Source: a virus. Taken from it: a stretch of 23,185 nucleotides of DNA. Positions 7,945 to 14,453 of this stretch are shown here, piece by piece. The stretch's first letter is position 1. Each line of letters starts with the position of its first letter. The position numbers were made by a program, and so were the translations under genes. The DNA is taken from positions 1 through 23,185 of the IMG/VR virus record IMGVR_UViG_3300022707_002225. One strand, written 5' to 3'. Below the pieces are notes generated by a model, which was not told the origin of the DNA, did no database searches, and saw only the letters and a program-made list of their open reading frames with translations.

Positions 7945-8150
7945 TGTACGTAGCTAAGCGAAACTTTCGAATAGGAAACCCTGGAGAAAAGGAGACTGAA
8001 TTTAAAAGGGGGTGGTCATATTCGACCGTTCCTATAGGAACCGAACATGAATTCAATTACTATCCTGATGAAAAAAAGAGCGTTGAAATTAACGAGCAAA
8101 AAGTGGAAACAGCAAGTTTTAAAAAACCTAAAAAAAGAAGAAGGAAATAA
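7944..8150 (+). CDS. Small basic protein after the capsid gene, 68 aa
   Basis: Starts in the TAATG overlap with the capsid stop and ends in the same kind of overlap with the next gene, so it is surely coupled. The N-terminal part is YVAKRNFRIGNPGEKETEFKRGWSY, resembling the short phage proteins that begin with a strand, 'G' turn and strand. The tail is strongly basic (FKKPKKRRRK), suggesting contact with DNA or an acidic surface. It lies where small head-tail joining proteins often occur in Bacteroidota phages, but no named family can be assigned. Confidence 0.65.
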   Translation: MYVAKRNFRIGNPGEKETEFKRGWSYSTVPIGTEHEFNYYPDEKKSVEINEQKVETASFKKPKKRRRK

Positions 8151-8998
8151 TGGGAGCATTAGCAACAGATACAATAGTAACACCATTCAAGGCTTTAGAT
8201 AGTAATGAGGGTGGTGTTGCACCAGTTGACATTGTCAAGTATCAGGACAATTGCATATTTTCATGTTTTGGAAAAAGCGATGCAGGAACGTCACCGACAT
8301 TAGATGTCAAGTTACAAGACTCTAATGAAAGTGCGCCTAATAATTATCGATTTGCCGATAGTTCAAATAATATCGATGTACAACTTAGGATTGCGTCAGA
8401 TGACAGTGTTTTATTAGCTGCCTCATTTGTACAAGCAGCAGTAGGACAGATCAAGAGCATTACAATTCCATTAAAAGAACGCGGTACAATTCCAGATGGA
8501 ACAAATTTAAGCTTGAACATTCAAGCTGATGATTCTGGTGATCCTGACGACACAGATATAGGGTCAACGGCAACGGTGGCATTGAGCGCGCTAACAAGTG
8601 GTTACATAGGCCATACTTTTACGTTTGACCCACCTGTTGAAGTGACGGCAGCTACGTTTTGGATGGTGTTAAAGTCTGATTATACGGTATCAGCTACAAA
8701 CAATGCGGCTTGGAACGGAGAAACCGGACTAACTTCTGGAGGTAACCAAAACATTGAAGATGGTACCTCTTGGACGGCAGATGCGGACGACTCACAATTA
8801 TTTGAGATGGTTCAATATGCTTTTGTAGATGTCACAGGCGGTGCGTTTGCTCAGCTAACTGCCACAGGGGTTATAGAGGATTTAACAATTAATGTTAACA
8901 ACCTTGATCGATTTATACGGGGTCATGTTACCATTGGAGGTACATCAACGCCAGCGTTTTACACGGGGGTTTCAATATTTGGACATAAAACGGAGTAA
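8150..8998 (+). CDS. Probable decoration protein with an inserted jelly-roll-like domain
   Basis: 282 residues, all beta-like. The two ends look like halves of one small virion domain: residues 26-60 (VDIVKYQDNCIFSCFGK, SPTLDVKLQDS) and 224-278 (AFVDVTGGAFAQLTATG, RFIRGHVTIGGTSTPAF). In ordinary members these run on directly as 'sptLdVkLQdS...FvDVtGaaF'. Here about 150 residues interrupt them (75-222). The insert resembles the jelly-roll module common in surface proteins: IKSITIPLKERGTIPDGTNLSL then SGDPDD, GHTFTFDPPVEVTAATFWMVL and a WNGETG turn, compare 'v-L-K-x-G-P-G-T-L-x-v-x-I-x-x-D-x-x-G-x-P' and 'w-x-x-F-x-F-x-x-P-v-x-l-x-a-G-x-x-Y-w-i-v-l'. It probably sits on the head surface; glycan binding by the insert is inference. 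Confidence 0.68.
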   Translation: MGALATDTIVTPFKALDSNEGGVAPVDIVKYQDNCIFSCFGKSDAGTSPTLDVKLQDSNESAPNNYRFADSSNNIDVQLRIASDDSVLLAASFVQAAVGQIKSITIPLKERGTIPDGTNLSLNIQADDSGDPDDTDIGSTATVALSALTSGYIGHTFTFDPPVEVTAATFWMVLKSDYTVSATNNAAWNGETGLTSGGNQNIEDGTSWTADADDSQLFEMVQYAFVDVTGGAFAQLTATGVIEDLTINVNNLDRFIRGHVTIGGTSTPAFYTGVSIFGHKTE

Positions 8999-9573
8999 TG
9001 AGCTATAAAAGAACGGTAGATAGCGCAACAGAGCTTATCTCTCTGCCAGATGCAAAATTGCATTTACGAGTTGATCATGATGATGATGATTCTCTTATTG
9101 ATGCTATACGCGCGTCTGCTAGAAAATGGGCTGAAAAATATGCAGAACGTTCTTTTTTTACTCAAACATGGGTACGGAATTTAGATGTGTTTCCAGATAG
9201 TTTAGATGTTATTGAGCTACTTAATGGTCCCGTTCAATCGGTGACAACGCTTAAATACTTTGATGAAGATGATGTGCAGCAAACTTGGGATGCATCCAAT
9301 TTTAGGGTTGATATAAACAGCCAAGTGGCGAGAATTGAAGCTGTCGATAGTTTCCCCGATACATTTGATCGGATAGATGCTATTGAAATTACTTATTTAG
9401 CAGGCGAGACAGATATTGCAGATGTTGATGAGGAGATAGTCACCGCTGTGAAGGTGTTTATTGCCGATTTGTACGAGAACCGCGAGAGTTTTATTAAAGG
9501 CACTCAGGTAAATATGATTGATATCGTTAAGATGTTGTTAAATCAATTTAAGGTGTACAATGTTATTAAATAA
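8998..9573 (+). CDS. Head-tail connector protein (gp6-like / phiE125 gp8-like)
   Basis: Ring protein that extends the portal at the neck. The 191 residues show the family's N-terminal pattern ISLPDAKLHLRVDHDDDDSLIDAIRASARKWAEKYAERSFFTQTW (about 14-58), where a strand is followed by helices, then the internal beta insertion, ITYLAGETDIADVDEEIVTAVKVFIADLYENRES (about 131-164) and a helical C-terminus. ATG at 8998 lies in a TAATG overlap with the upstream stop, and the protein is followed by head-closure and tail-completion genes in the usual order. Confidence 0.85.
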   Translation: MSYKRTVDSATELISLPDAKLHLRVDHDDDDSLIDAIRASARKWAEKYAERSFFTQTWVRNLDVFPDSLDVIELLNGPVQSVTTLKYFDEDDVQQTWDASNFRVDINSQVARIEAVDSFPDTFDRIDAIEITYLAGETDIADVDEEIVTAVKVFIADLYENRESFIKGTQVNMIDIVKMLLNQFKVYNVIK

Positions 9574-9925
9574 GACGCTCATTGGCAATATGGATTTTAG
9601 GCTATTGATCCAGGTCAATACACCGACCAACGATAGCACAACCAATGAAGAAATTGATGACTGGAATGATTTAACAACTGTTTGGGCAAAAAGGGAAGTG
9701 TCAGGGGGACGTGTGGCAGGTGCAGAAGTTTTTCAATCAGATCAGCAGGTGGCTATAAATACCGAAGAGTTTACAATCAGGTATTCGAGTGATGTTGATA
9801 GTGTAGATGCAACGATGAGAGTAGCAGAAAGCGGTACGACTAATTTCTTCTATATCATAATTGTAGAGGTTCAAAAGCGTCAGGGCTGGGTAAAGATAAC
9901 AGCGGATAAAAGGGATAATAGATAA
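9560..9925 (+). CDS. Head closure / head-tail adaptor protein (SPP1 gp16-like)
   Basis: Forms the stopper ring that closes the filled head. 121 residues with the family pattern: a short N-terminus IGNMDFRLLIQVNTPTNDSTTNEEIDDWNDLTTVWAKREV, then SGGRVAGAEVFQSDQQVAINTEEFTIRY (about 48-75), then the strand-rich end FFYIIIVEVQKRQGWVKITADKR. I prefer ATG 9560 over the internal ATG at 9590, because LIGNMDFRLLIQ matches the 'IG-x-x-x-x-R-I-x-I-Q' start of relatives. It overlaps the connector gene by 14 bases and the next gene by one. Confidence 0.82.
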   Translation: MLLNKTLIGNMDFRLLIQVNTPTNDSTTNEEIDDWNDLTTVWAKREVSGGRVAGAEVFQSDQQVAINTEEFTIRYSSDVDSVDATMRVAESGTTNFFYIIIVEVQKRQGWVKITADKRDNR

Positions 9926-10431
9926 TGGCGGCAGGAGGGTTCAACATAACGGTAAATGGGGATAAAGAGCTACAAAAGATACTTAGCAGGGCTAATGTAA
10001 CTTCGGGAGAGATTCGATCAATTTCGCGTAGAGCTGGAAACGTTATTAAAAACCAAGCCAGAAAAAATATTAAGAATTTTAATTTTAAAGACTCAACAGG
10101 ACAGTTAGCAGAAAGTATTGTTGTAAAAGGAAGTAAAAGATATGCTGGAGTTTGGGTTGGCCCCGCATATAGTGGAAAAGTATTCCAAGAAACTATATTT
10201 CAAGGAGAAATAGCAGGAACGTTTTTTAACGTAACAAGAGAAAAAACAGCATTTGGGAAACATTTTCATTTAGTGGCTTTTGATTTTATCAGAAGTGACG
10301 GGAAGCGGTCAACTTCCAATCCAATTGGGCAAGTAGTGCAAGAAGCCGCTGCATTAAAAAGAGCAGCAATCAGATCGACATTGGCTAAAGGATACGGTAC
10401 ATTGTTAAAGCGTAAATTAAGAAAATTATAA
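9925..10431 (+). CDS. Tail completion / neck protein, HK97 gp10-like
   Basis: 168 residues with the HK97 gp10-like layout: a short N-terminal strand (FNITVNGDKELQKILSR), a helix of paired basic residues (ISRRAGNVIKNQARKNI, residues 30-50), the TGQLAESIVVK motif at about 60-70, a strand pair AGVWVGP, and the HFHLVAFD segment with helical C-terminus (QEAAALKRAAIRSTLAKGYGTLLKRKLRKL). Members join head to tail during assembly. The order connector, closure, gp10-like, terminator agrees with this. The C-terminus is longer and more basic than in many relatives. Confidence 0.8.
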   Translation: MAAGGFNITVNGDKELQKILSRANVTSGEIRSISRRAGNVIKNQARKNIKNFNFKDSTGQLAESIVVKGSKRYAGVWVGPAYSGKVFQETIFQGEIAGTFFNVTREKTAFGKHFHLVAFDFIRSDGKRSTSNPIGQVVQEAAALKRAAIRSTLAKGYGTLLKRKLRKL

Positions 10432-10829
10432 TGGCGGCAGATATAGCGTTCATAGATGTTTTATTAAATGATGCTCCGGTTTCGGGTGTCGTTGGTGATC
10501 GTGTATTCCCAAATTTACGGCCTCAAAAAAACGTCTTCCCAGCTATTATGGTAAGAATAAATGATGTGGATCCAAGTGATACAAAGGACGGTGTTAGCAC
10601 ATTGGACCAGGAATTTATAGGTGTGTTTATTTATGCAAGGACTTATAGCGAAATTCTTGATCTGGCTACAAAAACAAGAACCGCACTTGATCGATATTCA
10701 GGAACCAATAAAGGTGTTGTTGTTCAAAGTTCACAGTATCAGGACACGAGTACTTTTAACTCTAAAATTGATAACGCGCCATTGTTTACCCAAGAAGATG
10801 AATATAAAGTAAGAATAATACGACCATGA
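10431..10829 (+). CDS. Tail terminator / tail completion protein, DUF3168-like
   Basis: 132 residues with the family features: an N-terminal helix (AFIDVLLNDAPVSGVVGDRVFPNLRPQ), the strand FPAIMVRINDVDPSDTKDGVSTLDQ, a strand EFIGVFIYARTYSEILDLATKTRTALDR and a C-terminal strand YKVRIIRP. Proteins of this kind cap the end of the tail tube and stop its growth. It starts in a TAATG overlap with the upstream gene and overlaps the next by four bases (ATGA). The position just ahead of the tail tube region is the expected one. Confidence 0.8.
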   Translation: MAADIAFIDVLLNDAPVSGVVGDRVFPNLRPQKNVFPAIMVRINDVDPSDTKDGVSTLDQEFIGVFIYARTYSEILDLATKTRTALDRYSGTNKGVVVQSSQYQDTSTFNSKIDNAPLFTQEDEYKVRIIRP

Positions 10830-11077
10830 GCATATTGAGATTTTTAAAAGACACGGAAACAGCGCGGAAAAACGGAAAGGTATTTAAGCGCGGGCATCAG
10901 TACATAATCACAAATGAAAAGTTTGTCAAACAATGTCTGAAAAAAAAAGAAGCCGTACTTGAAGATGTTCAACAACAAGACTTTAGCGAACTAATCCAGG
11001 AAGTGCAAAAAGAACAGCTCAAGGAACGAATTGAACAACGACTATTAAAAAAAGAACAAAAAAAAGATAAGAAATAA
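10826..11077 (+). CDS. Small lysine-rich protein in the tail block, 83 aa
   Basis: Overlaps the terminator gene by ATGA and the next gene by one base, so it is coupled within the operon. Residues 1-45 look folded (SILRFLKDTETARKNGKVFKRGHQYIIT), resembling the short 'G-k-x-Y-x-V-x-x-e' proteins found beside neck genes. Residues 45-83 are a highly charged helix rich in Lys, Glu and Gln (QEVQKEQLKERIEQRLLKKE) that could be a coiled coil. No function can be assigned. Confidence 0.62.
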   Translation: MSILRFLKDTETARKNGKVFKRGHQYIITNEKFVKQCLKKKEAVLEDVQQQDFSELIQEVQKEQLKERIEQRLLKKEQKKDKK

Positions 11078-11418
11078 TGGCAACATTGACAAGACAAGAA
11101 GTAACGGAATCAGGATTATTAGCTACTTACTCCGCAGCATCGGGGGGTGGCGATGATTTTATAAACACGGGTGTTGAATGGATACACATAAAGAACGCTA
11201 GTGGGGGTAATATTACGGTAACAGTAACAGCACAGAACACCGATGCGTCCAATGTGCCCTTTGGTGATTTAACAAAATCCAGTGCAGTGGTAGTAGTGGA
11301 TTTAGCAACAGAGCAATTTATAGGACCATTCCCACCTAATGCATTTAATTTAGCGGGAAGCGTCCAGATAACATATTCGGGGGTAACCTCGCTAACAATA
11401 GCAGTATTAACACTTTAA
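11077..11418 (+). CDS. Small beta-rich structural protein, 113 aa
   Basis: 113 residues almost entirely of strand-forming sequence with many Thr, Val, Ala and Ser residues (EWIHIKNASGGNITVTVTAQ, SLTIAVLTL). It contains a Gly-Gly-Gly-Asp turn (SGGGDDF) and a proline pair (FPPNAFNL). No signal peptide, membrane segment or enzyme motif. The composition is that of a decoration or tail-surface protein, and the place just before the tail tube gene suggests a virion part. The exact role is not clear. Confidence 0.65.
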   Translation: MATLTRQEVTESGLLATYSAASGGGDDFINTGVEWIHIKNASGGNITVTVTAQNTDASNVPFGDLTKSSAVVVVDLATEQFIGPFPPNAFNLAGSVQITYSGVTSLTIAVLTL

Positions 11419-11429
11419 AATAAAATAAT

Positions 11430-11840
11430 ATGCCTACAGGAGGAAAATTAAACGGAAGTTTATTTAAAATAACAAATGGAGGAACCTCAATATCTAACCT
11501 TTCATCAAATAGCGTTGAGTTTACAACCGCTACAAGAGATGTAACTACAAAGGATAGCGGTGGAGATTCTGAGTTTTTAGCGACCCTAAGAGGAGCGACA
11601 TGGAGTTATGAAGCAATAGTTGCCTTGGATGCAGCGGAAGGTCTTGAAGAAATTTATGACGATTTTAGGGTAGGAACAGCGGTCACAATAGTATTTACTA
11701 CAGCGGTGACGGGTGATGTACAATTTACACAACAAGCAATACATACTTCATTAAGTGTTTCGGCACCAATGGAGGATAATGTAACGATCACAGGAACAAT
11801 TTTAGGCACAGGAGCCGTAACCAAATCTGACGTAGCATAA
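11430..11840 (+). CDS. Major tail (tube) protein, TP901-1-like
   Basis: Stacks in rings to form the tail tube. The 136 residues match the TP901-1-type major tail pattern: GGKLNGSLFKITNGGTSISNLSSNSVEFTTATRDVTTKDSGGDSEFLATLRGATWSYEAIV, where strand, 'T-x-x-T-R-D-x-T-T-K-D-S' and a Trp strand are typical, followed by a helical insertion (EGLEEIYDDFRVG) and TITGTILGTGAVT at the end. It starts at ATG 11430 after an A-rich leader, and its stop overlaps the chaperone start (TAATG). Confidence 0.85.
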   Translation: MPTGGKLNGSLFKITNGGTSISNLSSNSVEFTTATRDVTTKDSGGDSEFLATLRGATWSYEAIVALDAAEGLEEIYDDFRVGTAVTIVFTTAVTGDVQFTQQAIHTSLSVSAPMEDNVTITGTILGTGAVTKSDVA

Positions 11841-12151
11841 TGAATAAAGTAACCATTCAAGGTAAAGAGTACCCTTATAAATTAACAGTAAGGGCTTTTT
11901 TAGAATATCAGGAAAATTTTGATAAGGACTTTTTAAAGGAACAAACAGAGGGCAGTGTAGGAATGAATGTAGCCGAAATGATGAGTATCATTTACTCATG
12001 CTTGGTGTCGGGGGCTAAACTGTCTGATAACAAACTAGAAATAGATCGCGATGACTTGCCTGATTTTTTAGACATGAAATCAATGGCTGACCTAGTAACT
12101 GTTGCTTTTAAAGATGTCGACAACGGGGAGGATAAAGATAAAAAAAAGTAG
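11840..12151 (+). CDS. Tail assembly chaperone, short form (gpG-like)
   Basis: The 0-frame product, 103 residues, of the chaperone locus that lies between tube and tape measure in nearly all long-tailed phages. It begins NKVTIQGKEYPYKLTVRAFLEYQENF and continues as helices, with an acidic and then lysine-rich end (DVDNGEDKDKKK) directly before the TAG at 12149-12151. Members hold the tape measure protein in a form ready for tube assembly and are absent from the finished virion. Most ribosomes should stop here, giving the more abundant form. Confidence 0.82.
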   Translation: MNKVTIQGKEYPYKLTVRAFLEYQENFDKDFLKEQTEGSVGMNVAEMMSIIYSCLVSGAKLSDNKLEIDRDDLPDFLDMKSMADLVTVAFKDVDNGEDKDKKK

Positions 12152-12465
12152 ACGCTTCAGATAGTGAACCGTTTAATCGTGACTATTTGGAGCAACTAGC
12201 CTTTGGGAAATTAAAGTTAAAGCCTACCGACTTTGATATCTTCAGCGTTCGTGAGCTTGTTAATACTCATAAGGGCTATTTACAGGAGCGTGAAGAGCTT
12301 GAAGCGTTGACGCGGCAGATCTGTTTTTACGTGGTCGCTGTCCAACAAGGGAAAGAAAGACCTATAAAAAAACCAGATGATTTATGGCAGTTATCAAGTG
12401 AAGTTGAAAAGAATGGGAAGAAAAAAATCAAATATGCTACAATAGAGAGGATTAAAAAAGAGTAA
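11840..12465 (+). CDS. Tail assembly chaperone, -1 frameshift fusion (gpGT-like)
   Basis: The downstream frame has no ATG; its first usable codon is TTG at 12187, but the frame stays open back to the slippery site A AAA AAG at 12142-12148, which is in the correct phase for a -1 shift. Slipping there joins residue K103 to VDASDSEPFNRDYLEQLAFG and onwards, giving about 208 residues. The T part has the typical features HKGYLQEREELEALTRQICFYVVAVQQG. The stop overlaps the tape measure start (TAATG at 12463). Frame, site, gene order and lack of a start all agree with the gpG/gpGT arrangement. Confidence 0.86.
12125..12148 (+). promoter_or_regulatory. Programmed -1 frameshift signal with SD-like stimulator
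   Basis: Heptamer A AAA AAG at 12142-12148, phased so that codons AAA and AAG are read in frame 0, with the TAG stop right after it. GGGGAGG, complementary to the anti-Shine-Dalgarno core, lies at 12125-12131, leaving exactly 10 nt to the heptamer. This is the arrangement known from dnaX. No strong downstream hairpin was evident by eye. Confidence 0.8.
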
Positions 12466-14453
12466 TGGGTACGCAAACCGAAAGAGTAAACGTCATAGTA
12501 AGCGGAGAGAGTAAACGCCTTCGTTCTGAAATGAGGCGCGCTCAAAATTCTCTAAGAGGGTTTCAAAAGACAGCCAAGGCGGTAGCTTCATCATTCGGTC
12601 TACTCTTTGGTGGTCAGCTTATAATTCGTGGTATTACCTCAAGCATACGGCTTATAGGTGACTTTGAAGAGCAGATGAGTAAAGTGCGCGCTATCTCGGG
12701 AGCAACAGAGAAAGAGTTTCGAAAATTAACTGCTAACGCATTAGACTTAGGACGGGTTTCAAAATTCACAGCTTCAGAAATAGCTGAAATGCAGGAAACT
12801 CTTGCAAGACTTGGCTTGTCTACCAATCAAATAATATTAACAACTGATGCTGTAAGACAATTAGCGACAGCAGCAGGAGAGGAATTAGCTCCGGCAGCCG
12901 AGGTGATGGTTAAAACAATGAACGCTTTCGGTTTACAAGCATCTGAAAGTACAAGAGTTGCTAATGTAATGGCTGAATCTTTTGCTGGTTCTGCTTTAAA
13001 ATTAGAGGATTTTGCCATATCCATGGGCAATGTTGGCGCAACAGGTAAAGCAGCCGGATTCTCGCTTGAACAAGTTACTGCATTACTTGGGATATTAACT
13101 ACCAGTGGAATTCAAGCTAGCAAATCTGGAACAGACTTGAGAAAAATATTCACTGAAATTTCACTTAATGGACTAACATTAACTGAAGCTTTAAATAAAA
13201 TTTTAGGTGCTCAAAATAAAGTCGTAGCAGGTTTCGAGCAATTTGGACAACGTGCGCAAACTTCAGGTATTATATTATCAGAAACACAACAAAAAATTGC
13301 TGACTTTACTGAATCATTGAGTGATGCTAATCAAGAAATGTCAAAGATGGTTAGGATTATGGAAGATAATCTTAACACAGATTTCAAATTATTAAACAGT
13401 GCATTCCAAGATTTAGTGTTACAAGGCAGTGCTTTAAATAAGGTATTTAGGGGCACGGTACAATTGTTAACAGAAATTGTAAAAGGAAATTTTAGTGCAC
13501 AACAATCTATTGACGATATTATTGAAACATTTGCAAAAAGAAGTGAAGTAGCAAAAGAAGCCGCGCGTATTCAGAGCACTGTCAATGCTGCATTTGCTAG
13601 TGGAGACATCGAAGCATATATTTCAGCACTTGACTCTACAATTAATAGAGAGGAAATAATTAACGAAATAAGGGAAAGGCAAGCAAGGTTATTAAAGGAA
13701 AACAATGAGCTTTTGCTAAAAGCAGCAGTGTTAGCAGCAGCAGCAACAGCGGAAGCAGAGCGCAAAGCTAAATTCGATGACCTTTTAAAATTAGAACCAA
13801 AAACAAAAGGAATAGAAGGATCTGCCGTATTCGCGGAAGGAGACACCAGTGTTATAGACGAACAGACCGCGGCCTTTCAAAGACTAAGCGAATCTGTAAG
13901 CGGTGTGTCACTGAGAAATGAAGAGTTGATAAACTCCTTCGCACTGATGGATGAGATCGCCTTGAGATTACAAGAAACAATAAGAGATGGTATTGGCGGA
14001 GCTTTTGAAGGATTGGCAGAAACAATTGGCGGAGCTATAAGTGGAGTGCCACTTTTTGGACAAGCTATACTGAAATCTGTTGCAGGGTTTATGAAGTCAT
14101 TTGGAAGACAATTAATTGCTATAGGTATAGCTAAGATTGGGCTAGACAAATTATTTGCAAGTGTGGCTGGCGGTCCGATTGCAGTAGCGGCCGGTGTTGC
14201 ACTCTTAGCTGTGGCATCTGCTTTGAGTTCTTCTCTGGCTAGTCAAGCGGCATCACTAAGCGGTGGCGGAGGCGGAGGCGGAGGTCGTGGTTCCTCTATC
14301 GCATCAGGCAGAACAGTTGGTCTAGAGAACCAAAGAAACCAAGAAATAAAAGTAGGCGGTGAATTTATATTGCAAGGAAATACTCTTGTCGCGCTTATCA
14401 ATAATCAAAATCAAACTAATTCACGCACAGGAGGGCAGACAGTAGGTGGCTGA
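12465..14453 (+). CDS. Tail tape measure protein (PhageMin_Tail type)
   Basis: Sets tail length and passes through the tube ahead of the DNA. The 662 residues begin with a basic helical region (SKRLRSEMRRAQNSLRGFQ) and a hydrophobic stretch (FGLLFGGQLIIRG, 44-56). Residues about 65-290 match the TP901-type tape measure core: FEEQMSKVRAISGATEKEFRKL, VSKFTASEIAEMQETLARLG, AAGEELAPAAEVMVKTMNAFGL, ALKLEDFAISMGNVGATGKAAG and GIQASKSGTDLRKIF. A long helical part follows, with a hydrophobic region at about 530-610, then eight consecutive glycines made by GGCGGA repeats (14263-14283). At the usual 0.15 nm per residue the tail would be near 100 nm, an estimate only. Confidence 0.92.
   Translation: MGTQTERVNVIVSGESKRLRSEMRRAQNSLRGFQKTAKAVASSFGLLFGGQLIIRGITSSIRLIGDFEEQMSKVRAISGATEKEFRKLTANALDLGRVSKFTASEIAEMQETLARLGLSTNQIILTTDAVRQLATAAGEELAPAAEVMVKTMNAFGLQASESTRVANVMAESFAGSALKLEDFAISMGNVGATGKAAGFSLEQVTALLGILTTSGIQASKSGTDLRKIFTEISLNGLTLTEALNKILGAQNKVVAGFEQFGQRAQTSGIILSETQQKIADFTESLSDANQEMSKMVRIMEDNLNTDFKLLNSAFQDLVLQGSALNKVFRGTVQLLTEIVKGNFSAQQSIDDIIETFAKRSEVAKEAARIQSTVNAAFASGDIEAYISALDSTINREEIINEIRERQARLLKENNELLLKAAVLAAAATAEAERKAKFDDLLKLEPKTKGIEGSAVFAEGDTSVIDEQTAAFQRLSESVSGVSLRNEELINSFALMDEIALRLQETIRDGIGGAFEGLAETIGGAISGVPLFGQAILKSVAGFMKSFGRQLIAIGIAKIGLDKLFASVAGGPIAVAAGVALLAVASALSSSLASQAASLSGGGGGGGGRGSSIASGRTVGLENQRNQEIKVGGEFILQGNTLVALINNQNQTNSRTGGQTVGG
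14429..14435 (+). promoter_or_regulatory. Shine-Dalgarno site fixing the GTG start of the hub gene
   Basis: AGGAGGG ends 10 bases before GTG 14446, inside the end of the tape measure gene. Such a strong site is unusual here, since most leaders in the window are A-rich without one, and it supports GTG 14446 as the start. Confidence 0.6.

Noticed and set aside
12187-12465. Separate 92-residue gene starting at TTG 12187
   Set aside because: No good start or leader; the frame stays open back to the slippery heptamer and fits as the T part of the chaperone frameshift fusion.
13571-13846. Antisense open frames within the tape measure and other long genes
   Set aside because: They lie wholly inside well-supported genes on the + strand, have no family motifs, and reflect codon composition of the sense gene.
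14263-14283. GGCGGA tandem repeats as a possible regulatory or recombination repeat
   Set aside because: In frame they encode a simple glycine linker at the end of the tape measure protein, which is a sufficient explanation.
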